Under the pieces are notes generated by a model. That model worked only from the letters and a program-made list of their open reading frames with translations, had not been told where the DNA came from and did not search any database. Source: Microvirga sp. ACRRW (GTDB lineage Bacteria > Pseudomonadota > Alphaproteobacteria > Rhizobiales > Beijerinckiaceae). Taken from it: DNA of 64,000 nucleotides. How positions within the stretch are numbered: the stretch's first letter is position 1; every line of letters starts with the position of its first letter. Shown here one piece after another: positions 7,669 through 16,970 of the stretch. The position numbers and the translations under genes were made by a program. The stretch covers positions 209,888 through 273,887 of the forward strand of contig NZ_JAKRNJ010000006.1 in NCBI RefSeq assembly GCF_022346925.1, in the 5' to 3' direction.

Positions 7669-10569
7669 TTACCGGGATAGTTGTTCGGAGATATCGTACC
7701 TCCGTTCTCTTTGCCGGAAGGCTCTTGCACCACCCTCAAGAATTGCGCACACCCTATCCCGAATCCCTTGCGGACCATTATCTTCAAGAGCACCGGAGCT
7801 ATACCTTATCCGGGGCAAGCCAGCTTGCTTCTGACAGTCGGCAACCACAACCTGCTCGGCGTCAGTGTTAACGACCAGGTTGGGATTATGCGTAACGAGA
7901 ATTATCTGACGGTCACGCTTGGCGTGCCGAAAATGAGGGACGAGGAGCTTGTAAATCGAGTCGTTATCGAGATTTTCCTCTGGCTGGTCCACAATTAAGG
8001 GGCGGCGGTCATCCCGGTCCATAACAAGATAAAGGATAAGCAGGACAATTCCCTTTGTCCCGGGTGAGAGCTTTTCTAAGTCTGTGCCGTTGTATTTCAG
8101 ACCATAGCGCAGCGATGTATGATCCAATTCGAACATCCACTCGAGCAACATCGTGGGCTGTACCGACGGCCTCAAGTACGACGGTGACTTCGACTCAACA
8201 TCGAACATCGAAGCGAGCGCATCGAACGCTGCCTCGACGGCGATTCTGTTTCCTCCTGACCACGCTGGAGCTAATTCTGTCTTGGCGAACTTCTCCAGTT
8301 CGTCCAATGAGACCGGCAGAGCGGAGTGCCGGCGTCCATCGATTAGAGCGTGGAAATTCTCAAGCCAATCGTCGATGCTGGTATGCCACCGGATCGAGAA
8401 ATCGATCGGACGTTCTGCCGCATTAAGTTCCTCGAACTCCGTCCTCACTGGCGCGTACAAGTCCTCCAGGATCGCTTGCTCTCTCGTCAACGTGTCGAAG
8501 AAGGCGACGTAAGCGGCCTTCATTTCGGACCGGATCGCCGAACGGCGGTTCGCCTCCGGGCCCTCGACGTGAGCGATTTCGTCTCCCAAGCGTGCAGCGT
8601 GCTCCTCTTCTCTCGTGATCTGCGCTTGAAGCGCTTGGATCCTATCCCGCAGGACGCGGTCTTCGGAAGCACGACGCTTGACCTCGTCTAGCAGCCGTTG
8701 TGCACCGCGTATGGTTCCTGGGTAAGCGAAGTCATCCCCCTGGACTGTATTCCAATCTGTCTGAAGAGCCTCACGATGCCGTTCGATTGCTACATCGACT
8801 GTGGGACCAAACCGCGGGCGGAAGGCCTCCCGTTCGAGCCCAAGGATACCAAGGGTATCCAACATCGACTCGATCTCGCCGAAGAATCCCTCCGCGTCGG
8901 CTTTGAAAGCTTCGATACGGACCATGAGATCATCGGCAGTCAGAAGCTTTTCGCGAATGCCAGCCGCTTGAGCCTGAAGCTGCGACAGCTCTTGTTCCCG
9001 GGCGGCCAGATCCTCCGCGAACGCGGCCGCATCGCCTGTGGCGATGCTTACCACCTCCGCCCTCAAATCGTCCCGCCGCTTTTGGCAGCCGGCAAGCTCC
9101 TCGCGCTTGGAGGGGAGTGTGTCATGGCGCACCTTGAGTTGTACGAGTTCGTCAATGAGGCGCGCCATGTCCCCACGCAACCGGCTTCGCTCATTGCGCA
9201 AGGAGGCCGTGAGACGATCTCGTAGACTGGAAAACGAGGATGAGCCGAATCGATCTCCTACCGGAGTGAAATTGAAGATGACCCTCTCGATTTCACCAAC
9301 AAGCTCACGACCGTCGTAATCCTCTGAGCACAGCCGTTCTACAAATCGTTGCGAGAGATAACGAGCACGCTCGTCTCCCCCGGGATCGGACGGCGAGACA
9401 ACCGTCTCCTCACCGTTACGCCACCGAAGGCGAACGCTAACCCCGTCCAAGTAGTTGCCAGCCCTCTCAAGGAAGGACTTTCCCTCGTCGCCCTGCCAGC
9501 TTCCCGTTGCACACGCGACGAGTTCAGCCAGAGCAGATTTGCCCGATCCTCGGGCTCCGATAATTGCGACAAGGCCAGCATTGAGTGGCAAGACGGCCGG
9601 CTCGAACCACCCCCCGCTGCCATCGCTCTCGATTGAGATGCTATCGATGACCTGGGAATCGATGTGCCTGGCGGGATGTTCTGCGTCGATGACGACCCGC
9701 TCCGCCGGCTCGTGCAGGACCTGTCTCAATCCTTCAAAGGTCGGATCCGCTTTGATCCAGCAATAGCGACGGCCGTCGGGTTCGAATAGCGTCACAAGCG
9801 CATGTGCGTCGGAGCCATGAAGGCACGGTTTTGGTCCGTTGCACCTTCTCATGGTTTCAAGGTCTATCTCATTCCCGGTCCCGCCTAACCAGAACGAACG
9901 GTCGCCTGCATTCGATGTGAAGATTGCGTGGCATCGGCTGGAAATCTGCATCCGCGCAGCGGCCCATCCCCCATTGTATGGGAGACCGCTGAGTCCATCG
10001 CGGCCTCCTGCCATGACCAAAAGCGAGTTCGACCGAAGCCACTCCTCAGCATCGAGCCAACCGAAGAATAAGCTGGCGTCGATTTTGAACTGGTTTACAC
10101 CTTCCTTGAATGCCGTGTGACGTTCGGCAAGCTGGGGATTGAAGTGGCGTCCGAGCCGCTCCAGGTCATCGGGCGTGCAAGAATAGTTTTCTCCGTTGAA
10201 CTGGAATCTCAGAGCGCGGAATGCGCGTTCGATCCGATCCTCATGATCAGGTTCTTCGGGTGATATCAACAAATGCGCATTGAGGGACTGCCCGCTCGTG
10301 GTCTGCGGAGCAAGCCGAAATTCTATGTTGGGCACGAGGAGTTCGATGTTCCGGAGCCTACCCTGCTCCTTGTAGCGCCGCATGACGGAGTAGTTCCCAA
10401 CGGTCAGGTAGTCTGTGACCCCAATCACCCTGACTTCGGTCTGGCCTTCTATCGCTTCCAGGTAGGCTTCCCATCCTCTAGGCCCGAATTGATCGTTGAG
10501 GGCCGTACCAGGAGTATGGACGTGAAGATCCCAGCGCCGCCATTCAGAACCCCGCGGAAAGCTAGTCAT
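7669..10569 (-). CDS. PHP-domain/SMC-type ATPase (TrlF/Ppl-like)
   Basis: A 966-residue cytoplasmic protein. The N-terminus WDLHVHTP (HVH 16-18), GVTDY (50-54) and HGSDAH (251-256) are the metal-site motifs of a PHP phosphoesterase. Then comes an ABC/SMC-like ATPase: Walker A GARGSGKS at 338-345, a long coiled coil (about 450-700), the signature LSPGTKG, Walker B PLIVDQPEENLDN, and a His switch in THNPNLVV. This architecture is the TrlF family; a related PHP-SMC protein called Ppl was reported as an anti-phage defence gene. The gene is single, followed 147 bases later by the promoter of the nuclease-like operon on the same strand. The domain call is firm. A role in phage defence is from family knowledge and context. 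Confidence 0.85.
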   Translation of the reverse strand: MTSFPRGSEWRRWDLHVHTPGTALNDQFGPRGWEAYLEAIEGQTEVRVIGVTDYLTVGNYSVMRRYKEQGRLRNIELLVPNIEFRLAPQTTSGQSLNAHLLISPEEPDHEDRIERAFRALRFQFNGENYSCTPDDLERLGRHFNPQLAERHTAFKEGVNQFKIDASLFFGWLDAEEWLRSNSLLVMAGGRDGLSGLPYNGGWAAARMQISSRCHAIFTSNAGDRSFWLGGTGNEIDLETMRRCNGPKPCLHGSDAHALVTLFEPDGRRYCWIKADPTFEGLRQVLHEPAERVVIDAEHPARHIDSQVIDSISIESDGSGGWFEPAVLPLNAGLVAIIGARGSGKSALAELVACATGSWQGDEGKSFLERAGNYLDGVSVRLRWRNGEETVVSPSDPGGDERARYLSQRFVERLCSEDYDGRELVGEIERVIFNFTPVGDRFGSSSFSSLRDRLTASLRNERSRLRGDMARLIDELVQLKVRHDTLPSKREELAGCQKRRDDLRAEVVSIATGDAAAFAEDLAAREQELSQLQAQAAGIREKLLTADDLMVRIEAFKADAEGFFGEIESMLDTLGILGLEREAFRPRFGPTVDVAIERHREALQTDWNTVQGDDFAYPGTIRGAQRLLDEVKRRASEDRVLRDRIQALQAQITREEEHAARLGDEIAHVEGPEANRRSAIRSEMKAAYVAFFDTLTREQAILEDLYAPVRTEFEELNAAERPIDFSIRWHTSIDDWLENFHALIDGRRHSALPVSLDELEKFAKTELAPAWSGGNRIAVEAAFDALASMFDVESKSPSYLRPSVQPTMLLEWMFELDHTSLRYGLKYNGTDLEKLSPGTKGIVLLILYLVMDRDDRRPLIVDQPEENLDNDSIYKLLVPHFRHAKRDRQIILVTHNPNLVVNTDAEQVVVADCQKQAGLPRIRYSSGALEDNGPQGIRDRVCAILEGGARAFRQRERRYDISEQLSR

Positions 10570-10839
10570 GTGCCCCTCAACTCCTGCGACCGGCGGCTGA
10601 GCCGCTAGGCAGTCTTACCGAACTGTTGAATCATTCATCGCATGTTGCGGAATCTCCGACCAGAGAACGGAACCGGTACGGGTCACGACAGATACCGCGA
10701 TGTGAAGGATTTTTGGCCCCACCATGAGTTGGCACGCGCCTTAGGCAACCTAGGCCAGAGAGAATGATCGCTTCTTGGTCGCTATGCTTCCTACTGGAGG
10801 CGATGGCGGCCAATGCAAGCGGTTCTTAAACCATTCAAA

Positions 10840-12294
10840 CTATGGGGTCTCCTGCTGCAATTCGGAGACTTCGGGATCGTCCGCAAGCGGCCGGACCCAA
10901 TCTGGCAGGCACCCCAGATACGTCATCTGTTCCCTGATCCTCATATCAAAGACCTCCGGTATGACGTCAGCGAGGACAGCCCACTCCGCTTCGTGTGCCA
11001 GGCACAGGTTTCCTTCCATCACCGCAAACGCACGCTCTAGATGCTCGTCGACGGATTTCGGGAGTACTTGGCTCAGACGCGTATTGTCGATGAGATACCG
11101 AATAATCAGGGCGTATTGGTGCATGCCCAAATTCTCGCGCTGCATGATCAGGTTGATGAGATGCGCCGTCGGCACCGGCTTGGTGACGTAGCTCACCCGG
11201 GTGCCAGGGTTTGCCGCATGCGCGGCAATAGAAAGCGCAAAAGCAACGAGAACGCACAGGAAGAATTCGCTCTCGTCGTCCCGGGAGGTCGACATAGGAC
11301 CGTAGCGTTGTTTCCAGTCCTCGACTTCCCCTTTCAGTCCATCTGGAACGCGCCTCATCCGGCGCCACTCTCCGTCTGGAAATCGGCTGAGCACCTTGTG
11401 CCAGCGTCTCCGTACTGCCTTGGAGCGCTCTAGCAGCGGCGCTGAGATCCTATCCTCCAGGAACGGTAGACCGTGCTCGGGGTATGTCAACCCGTCCAAA
11501 GTCACCAGCTTGGGTGGTTCAAACCCGCCGTCGTTCCGCCTGAGATGGCACGACAACACGATAGTACCCAGCTCGTTCGAAGCCTCAAGTGCGGCTTGAT
11601 CCATGACGAATGCATTGCCCCTGTGGCGACGGATGATGTCCTCGAAGGATTGTGGCAACTGATCGGCATCGAGATCGAGCCCGTGCAGCACCCAGATCAA
11701 GCTGACCCCTTCCGCACCGTAATGGATCTCTCGCCCCGCAACTTCGGGCTGCTGGGTTCGTGAAAGCTGAACCTCGAAGGCTGTCTCGGAACGGTGAGAC
11801 CATTGGACGAGTACGTCGGGATAGCGGCCCCGCCCGTGTGTTTCCGGTTTCCGATAGTTATTGATCGCACTACCGATGTAGCGCGGATCGGCCTTTGCTG
11901 CGCTCTCGAGGACACGGCACAGGCGGGCGTGCAGTTCGGATTCCTGATGCCCATCATATTGCAGCGCCCGCAGCTGATCGGGCGACAGGCGCTGTCCGGT
12001 ATTCCAGAGGCAGGGGGCCTTGGCGTTCGCATGATGGGAAAAGAGCGGCAAGTTGCGAGCCCCGCGCCGCCGTGTGCCGATGAATAGCGGTTCGCCGCAC
12101 TGGAGACACCTGATGCTTAGACCCCGCACAGGGTCAAGCCTGTGCTCGGATGCTCTGTCGCGAATGTGTCCCCACTCATCGGGAGCCATCGACAGCAGTT
12201 TCCGGGCCGAAAGAGAATAGAGCAGGTTCCTAGTCCCATCGGATGTAACTTGCTCGACCAGTGCTGTCTCCACGGTTCGTTCCGGCAAATCCAT
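10840..12294 (-). CDS. CoiA-like nuclease-fold protein (DUF6035-like)
   Basis: A 484-residue protein. Residues 63-66 (CLQC), FSHH (85-88) and Cys95 form a zinc-finger-like N-terminus of the kind seen in CoiA. It is followed by RGRYPDVLVQW (Asp160) and TAFEVQLS (Glu174, Gln176), i.e. a PD-(D/E)XK nuclease core with the E-x-Q variant typical of CoiA relatives. The C-terminal 250 residues are helical and unassigned. I believe this is the family NCBI calls DUF6035. It is transcribed leftwards, 270 bases before the PHP ATPase gene, with no terminator between them that I can see. Action on branched or foreign DNA is plausible but unproven. Confidence 0.65.
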   Translation of the reverse strand: MDLPERTVETALVEQVTSDGTRNLLYSLSARKLLSMAPDEWGHIRDRASEHRLDPVRGLSIRCLQCGEPLFIGTRRRGARNLPLFSHHANAKAPCLWNTGQRLSPDQLRALQYDGHQESELHARLCRVLESAAKADPRYIGSAINNYRKPETHGRGRYPDVLVQWSHRSETAFEVQLSRTQQPEVAGREIHYGAEGVSLIWVLHGLDLDADQLPQSFEDIIRRHRGNAFVMDQAALEASNELGTIVLSCHLRRNDGGFEPPKLVTLDGLTYPEHGLPFLEDRISAPLLERSKAVRRRWHKVLSRFPDGEWRRMRRVPDGLKGEVEDWKQRYGPMSTSRDDESEFFLCVLVAFALSIAAHAANPGTRVSYVTKPVPTAHLINLIMQRENLGMHQYALIIRYLIDNTRLSQVLPKSVDEHLERAFAVMEGNLCLAHEAEWAVLADVIPEVFDMRIREQMTYLGCLPDWVRPLADDPEVSELQQETP

Positions 12295-12363
12295 GCTCTC
12301 GACTCCACTACGCGATCTTGATCCTGGGCAAGGTGGGAGGCACAGAGAACACGATTCCAGATC

Positions 12364-12855
12364 TTATTCACTGCGATTTTGGTTGGTTACGCCTCGACCC
12401 GCGTGACCGGCTCCGCTACGGCAGGGACGATGCCGCCGGCGACTACATCGTAACGATCCTTGGAGAGTTGGTGACGGATGCCTCCCTGGCCGAGTTGAGT
12501 GACTATAGCGTCTCCTACCTATTCGCGCGTCCGGATGGACATGACCGACACGGCGCCATTGAAGCGCATGCAGCAAGTTTCGGCGTAAGACATTCCGCCT
12601 CGAGGGCGGCGGTACAATGGCACGTTCTTGAAAGCCGGACTGCTCGGTAAGATCTGCAATCTCATGTATCCGGTCATCAATGGGCTGGCCGGGGTGCCGC
12701 GCATTTTCAAGTATTTGGGACAGCCAGATAAGCGGCCGGCTGGACGCCAGTCGCATCGCCATCTCATCAGAGAAACGTCGGATGGCAGTATGGCCCGGCT
12801 CCGTTACCGGGTAGAGGACGCTTCTTTCGGCCGTTAACTCTCGTAATTCATCCAA
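12364..12855 (-). pseudogene. Probable degraded or frameshifted unknown gene
   Basis: The first 80 residues from 12855 (beginning MDELRELTAERSVLYPV) look like a normal protein with a helical segment LIWLSQILENARHPG. After about codon 83 the same frame turns into an Arg/Pro/His-rich string typical of non-coding sequence. The neighbouring minus-strand frame over 12519-12605 reads more naturally (GGMSYAETCC). A single-base frameshift would join them. I do not recognise the family, and it may simply be a chance open frame. The 230 bases up to the VOC gene hold nothing else I can support. Confidence 0.3.
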
Positions 12856-13085
12856 ACGCCCTCAGCACATGACTGGCACTAAGGTTTGCAACAGGTCAGT
12901 CGCCACTGCCCCTTCTCTTCACGAATGTCGGCTGAGGCCGGACGAGCCCGCCCAAGCTGAACTGCGAACTCGACCGCTACCTCCCAAGACGGGTTGCCAC
13001 GATGATCTCAGCCTCATCATAGTGGCCTGGTGACGTTCCAGCACTTGCTCAATGTGCACTCAGGGGATGCAGCCAGGAGAGGATC

Positions 13086-13505
13086 CTGGAGATTGACGGC
13101 CTTCATCATGTGGCTCTCCCATGTGCCGACCTGGAGCGCTCCCGTCGCTTCTACGTGGAGGTCCTCGGATTGACAGAGATATCGCGACCTAGCTTGCCTG
13201 TGGCCGGGGCGTGGTTCCAAGTGGATAATCGCCAGGAATTACACCTCGTTGTGGGTGATCCTAAGGCAACATTCCGGAGCCCGAAAGGGATGGATACAAA
13301 CGACATCCACTTTGCCATTCGGGTTGCCAGCTATGCACAGGCTCTGGAAGCGCTCCGAGCCAAGGGGTATCGCGAGGACACGGGTCCTGATGATCCGATG
13401 GGCATCAGTGTCTCTATACGTGTTGGATACCCGCAAATCTACATTCTCGATCCCGATCGCAACATCATCGAAATCAACGCCGCAAGCGCCGACTTAGAGC
13501 ATTGA
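13086..13505 (+). CDS. VOC-family (glyoxalase-fold) protein, start uncertain
   Basis: The frame gives IDGLHHVALPCADLERSRRFY, the classic first strand and helix of a single-VOC-domain enzyme. It ends with DPDRNIIEIN, whose Glu is the usual third metal ligand; the first His is in LHHVAL. The first ATG/GTG/TTG-type codon in frame is GTG 13110, which would cut off the metal-binding His. Upstream to the TAG at 13020 there is only CTG (13086) and ATT (13092), with AGGAGAGG about 10 bases before. Either a rare initiation codon is used or the 5' end has been lost. Function within the glyoxalase/dioxygenase/fosfomycin-resistance superfamily is not resolvable. It stands alone among accessory genes. Confidence 0.55.
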   Translation: MEIDGLHHVALPCADLERSRRFYVEVLGLTEISRPSLPVAGAWFQVDNRQELHLVVGDPKATFRSPKGMDTNDIHFAIRVASYAQALEALRAKGYREDTGPDDPMGISVSIRVGYPQIYILDPDRNIIEINAASADLEH

Positions 13506-13926
13506 ACTGCCCTTTCACCTACGAGGTCTGTACTGGCGTGATGCTTCAAGATCTTAGCCAGCGAAGGTCAGATTGCGGTCATAAGCAGAAGTTCGCTGCT
13601 GCCTATGTAGGTCCGCTTACTCCCTGCGATGCGTAACCTCACTGCGATCGCGAGCATACAAATAAGGGTTCAATCTCAGTGATTTGTTGCCTTGAATTGC
13701 CGTACCCCGCGAGGATGGGAAATTCAGGACCAGATTCTCGATGAGTTGCCCACGAAGGATTGTGTCGATCTGCTCCATAAACCTGTAAGATCAATATGTT
13801 ACGAACTACCCAGTGGAGGCGTTTGTACCTATACTCGGGAGCTGCATCATCGGATGCCGTTGGCGGCAAAATTGTACCGATATCGAAGTTTGGAATCCCG
13901 AGCGGTCCGGCAGTGCAATATAGGTC
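13506..13926. other. Intergenic region, no gene supported
   Basis: About 420 bases with stop codons in most frames. A minus-strand frame over 13639-13995 overlaps the start of the next gene and has no recognisable motif or ribosome site. I see no terminator hairpin or tRNA here. Confidence 0.4.
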
Positions 13927-15225
13927 ATGATTGAGGTGAGACCTTTCGTTATGCAGATGACACGCCTTGAGCTTTATAACCGGGTTTGCCACCAACCTCT
14001 CAGTAAAGTCGCACCGGAGCTCGGAGTTTCCGGTACGGCGCTGGCGGCTATCTGCAAACGCTATCAGGTTCCTTACCCCGGATCGGGGTACTGGACCCGC
14101 AAGTCCCTCGGACTTCCGGCAGAGCTACCTCCACTGCCAGAGGGGCCTGATGAAGCCATTGAAGTAATACCATCAGTCGCTAAGCCGCGAAAAAAGCGAA
14201 CGCCAGAAGAAGGCTTCTCGCGCAAGACAAGGCCCATCGCGAAAGCCCATCGTCCGGCACGTCACCCGGTGCTTTTTGGTGTCGAAGAACATTTTCGAAA
14301 AACACGGGACGTTGAAAACGGCGAATTCCTCAGGCCTTACAAGAGAATCCTGCCGGATCTGATTTCATCAGAAACAGCGTTGCTGCGCGCACTCTCAATC
14401 GCTAACGACCTATACCTGGCGCTCGCCGAGCAAGGATATCGGGTTCACATCGCTCAGGCTGCCGAGAATCTGCATCGCATCCATGTTAGGGAGCAAGAGG
14501 TGGAGCGAAAAGATCGCAGATACGGCCGATACAGCTCAGGACACATCTGGGCCCCGGACCGACCGACTGTCTTCTATATCGGCACGGTACCAATTGGCCT
14601 CGCTCTCACGGAGATGACCGAGCGAGTGACCATGCGATACTTCAACGGTGATTACCATCGGGAGGACATCGCCCTCATACGTTCGGCCAGAGCTTGGCAG
14701 CTGACGCACTCCTGGACAACAGAGCAGGATATACCCTGCGGGCGCTTCCGGATCGTTGCCTACTCCCCAAAAAAAGGCGTTGATTGGTCTGTCAGCTGGC
14801 AGGAAACGGAGCAGCAGTTGCTTGGCACGTTGATCCCAAGAATTGTCGAGACGTTGAGGGCCTCCAAGAACAATCTGCGACGCCTCATGGACGCCGAGGA
14901 TGCGGCGGAGGTGAAGAGGAAAAAAGAGTGGGAAGAACAGTGGGAGCGCTATGAAAGACAGGAGGACGCCCGCAAGACGGCTCAAGCTCTTACCGATAGC
15001 CGTCAACAGCTTGCGGAAATTATCGAGAGGTGGGGAAGAGCAGTTATCGTCGAGCGCTTCTTCGCCGATGCAGAAGAGCGCCTGAAGAGTACGAATAACG
15101 AGCGTCGGCAGCGCCTAGAGGAGCGTCTGACGCTCGCTAGGGAGATGATGGAGGGTGTAGATCCGTTGGACTTTATCGAAAAGTGGTTAGCGCCGGACGA
15201 GAGACACCGTTCAAAATTCCCCTAG
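13927..15225 (+). CDS. HTH/coiled-coil protein of unknown function
   Basis: A 432-residue protein. The N-terminus (MTRLELYNRVCHQPLSKVAP then LGVSGTALAAICKRY and PYPGSGYWTRKS) is a helix-turn-helix-like domain, known from a family scattered over plasmids and islands in Proteobacteria. The translation start could equally be ATG 13951 or 13957, since homologues begin at MTR; a GAGGTG lies before 13951. Residues 55-120 are a basic linker, 130-300 a folded region without known motifs, and about 310-420 a charged coiled coil (KRKKEWEEQWERYER). It is likely a DNA-binding protein. Monocistronic; convergent with the XRE gene that follows. Confidence 0.7.
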   Translation: MIEVRPFVMQMTRLELYNRVCHQPLSKVAPELGVSGTALAAICKRYQVPYPGSGYWTRKSLGLPAELPPLPEGPDEAIEVIPSVAKPRKKRTPEEGFSRKTRPIAKAHRPARHPVLFGVEEHFRKTRDVENGEFLRPYKRILPDLISSETALLRALSIANDLYLALAEQGYRVHIAQAAENLHRIHVREQEVERKDRRYGRYSSGHIWAPDRPTVFYIGTVPIGLALTEMTERVTMRYFNGDYHREDIALIRSARAWQLTHSWTTEQDIPCGRFRIVAYSPKKGVDWSVSWQETEQQLLGTLIPRIVETLRASKNNLRRLMDAEDAAEVKRKKEWEEQWERYERQEDARKTAQALTDSRQQLAEIIERWGRAVIVERFFADAEERLKSTNNERRQRLEERLTLAREMMEGVDPLDFIEKWLAPDERHRSKFP

Positions 15226-15308
15226 AGTTTAATAACCTGACGTCAATGCATTGCTAGTTAGGAATACTACGCTCGGCGACAAAGACACCGAACCGCCTGG
15301 AAGCGTAG

Positions 15309-15575
15309 TCAATTCTTCCCTTTCCGCTTGCCCTTTTCATCGGTCGGAACCTCCTCCAACAAACGAGCGATCGTCACGTCGAGACCTTCTGCAAGTCTTG
15401 CAATCGTATCGATTGTCGCTGCCTTTTCACCTCGTTCGATCGAAGACAGGTACGCGCGGCTCATTCCTAGCTGCATGGCAAGGCTTTCCTGTCCGAGGCC
15501 CCGCATGGTTCGTAACGCCTTCACGTTTCTCCCGAGAAGCGCTCTGTGAGGCGAGACATTCGAATTATCGGCCAT
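15309..15575 (-). CDS. XRE-family transcriptional regulator
   Basis: An 88-residue Cro/CI-type repressor. RNVKALRTMRGLGQESLAMQ followed by LGMSRAYLSSIERGEKAATI is a clear five-helix HTH (residues 16-70), with a short Lys-rich tail. It is divergent from the 203-residue/DUF6634/FtsH-like operon, and the 380-base gap between them carries a short inverted-repeat motif right in front of this gene. Variants of that motif recur at 18983-19021, downstream of the protease gene and ahead of the transposition operon. The simplest reading is a self-regulating repressor that controls its divergent operon and perhaps the tns operon. The HTH is certain; the targets are inferred. Confidence 0.85.
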   Translation of the reverse strand: MADNSNVSPHRALLGRNVKALRTMRGLGQESLAMQLGMSRAYLSSIERGEKAATIDTIARLAEGLDVTIARLLEEVPTDEKGKRKGKN

Positions 15576-15598
15576 TGAGCCAACAGCTTCCGCTCTAA

Positions 15599-15619
15599 TG
15601 AGGATTCAATCCTTTAAAT
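15599..15619. promoter_or_regulatory. Candidate XRE operator in front of its own gene
   Basis: The sequence AGGATTCAATCCTTT (15601-15615) has inverted halves AGGATT/AATCCT and lies about 25 bases before the XRE start codon at 15575. Its right half TTCAATCCTTT matches 10 of 11 bases of the complement of 19011-19021 and 9 of 11 bases at 18983-18993. The remaining bases to 15956 contain no gene I can support. Confidence 0.4.
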
Positions 15620-15956
15620 GAACGTCGATTCCTTCATTTGTGCAAGGGGACACGCTCGCGGCTCGCTGTCAGAATTTCGACGACCAAAGCTACTGTGCAG
15701 ATGACCGATAGGTAAGCGTCGCGACTGCTGATGGATATCTTCCTACTCACTATGGATATGCCGTGGCACTTGACTCACGGCGCCAAAGATGACCTCTATA
15801 GAGTACAGAGCTAGCGAACGGCTCACCCGACCAAGACAGCTATGAACCCTGAAATCGTGCAAGCCACCATAGGCGCTGCGGCGCCTTCGAGGCCGCCACC
15901 TCCAGCGGTCTTCGTGTAGCACTCTGGGCTGGGAGGGGCCGATCAGTGTATGCGTC

Positions 15957-16568
15957 ATGTCCATACTTGCCTCTCCCGCTACCAGCATCAATACCGCCAA
16001 CTTTCCCCTTCCCGGCTGTACGGGCTTCATCTCATTCAAGACGACCCGGCCCATTCTCTACACAGCTCGGTTTATAAGAGACGCACTTGTGCAGTTGACG
16101 CTCGATTCAAGCGTCACTCTCATCGAGCCCCTCCCCGTCCCGATCCAAAATCTACCCGAGATAGTCCGGTCGGCCGTCATCGCACGGCGAGACGGTACTC
16201 GCTTGATCGTGGGTTTCATCGACACACCGCCAGAGCCGTCGGACGCCTTTCCAAGTCCGCTCGATGATTTGCCGACCGTACTTATCGCCAGAGAACAGGT
16301 TTTGGCTGAACCGCGCTGCTCCATTGCGCGAATGGTATGGGCCTGTCGGAAAACCCTCGTGTCCCCGGGCAATCGAGTCCGCATTCTTCATGCGCTCTCG
16401 AAATCGTGCGACGGCCTATCGTTGATCGATCTCAGCAATGTCGTGCGGGGACCGGAAGACCCAATCGATGCGATCCTGGCACTCGCCTGCGAGGGGCTCT
16501 TAGCGGTGGATACGTCACAGCCCGTGACGCCAGAAAGCGTTGTTCGCCGCATTAGGCGCATCACCTAA
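15957..16568 (+). CDS. Unknown 203-residue protein, first gene of the FtsH-like operon
   Basis: I do not recognise it firmly. The first half (RPILYTARFIRDALVQLTLD, then VTLIEPLPVPI and RLIVGFIDT) has the strand-helix rhythm of a TnsA-like nuclease fold but lacks the catalytic E, D and K. The C-terminal part (NRVRILHALSKSCDGLSLID, then EGLLAVD) resembles a winged helix. This mirrors the layout of the TnsA encoded 3.9 kb downstream, so a degenerate DNA-binding relative is conceivable, with low certainty. The next gene starts 78 bases on, in the same direction. Expression is probably governed by the divergent XRE protein. Confidence 0.6.
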   Translation: MSILASPATSINTANFPLPGCTGFISFKTTRPILYTARFIRDALVQLTLDSSVTLIEPLPVPIQNLPEIVRSAVIARRDGTRLIVGFIDTPPEPSDAFPSPLDDLPTVLIAREQVLAEPRCSIARMVWACRKTLVSPGNRVRILHALSKSCDGLSLIDLSNVVRGPEDPIDAILALACEGLLAVDTSQPVTPESVVRRIRRIT

Positions 16569-16646
16569 TCGCACGAACCTTCATGGCCTCGGAATCCGTC
16601 GGCGCACATAGCGCGCCAACCATACCTTTTTGCCTGGAGAACGATA

Positions 16647-16970
16647 ATGAAGACTGGCTATTTCGGCGGCAACGCCACAGCACTGCTCGAAAAACTTAAT
16701 AATCTGAAAGCGGATATCGCTGCCATTCAGAATGGGCACGGCCCTACCGAGGATGAACTTGCAACCGCACCGATCCTCACACACTGGTCATTCACCAGTC
16801 GTCCTCAGATCTGCCTTCAGGGTTTCGGAATAGACCATCCGCTCCTTGGCACGACACAGATCGTCACGTCGGGGCTTTTTGCCATCGATCCCTCCGCGGG
16901 CTGGGCACGGACCTACTCGCGCTTCTATCGATTGGCCCTCCCCGGGATTCCCGTAGGAGGTCGCTCATGA
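16647..16970 (+). CDS. DUF6634-like small protein
   Basis: A 107-residue protein with a helical start (TALLEKLNNLKADIAAIQ) and a conserved second half: ILTHWSFTSRPQICLQGF, then GLFAIDPSAGWARTYSRFYRL. I associate this with the rhizobial family DUF6634, whose function is unknown. GGAGAAC precedes the ATG. Its stop overlaps the start of the FtsH-like gene (ATGA at 16967-16970), so the two are translationally coupled. It may act as an adaptor or substrate for the protease, which is inference from coupling only. Confidence 0.6.
   Translation: MKTGYFGGNATALLEKLNNLKADIAAIQNGHGPTEDELATAPILTHWSFTSRPQICLQGFGIDHPLLGTTQIVTSGLFAIDPSAGWARTYSRFYRLALPGIPVGGRS

Noticed and set aside
13639..13995. 118-codon minus-strand frame
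   Set aside because: Overlaps the start of the HTH/coiled-coil gene, has no ribosome site and no recognisable sequence.
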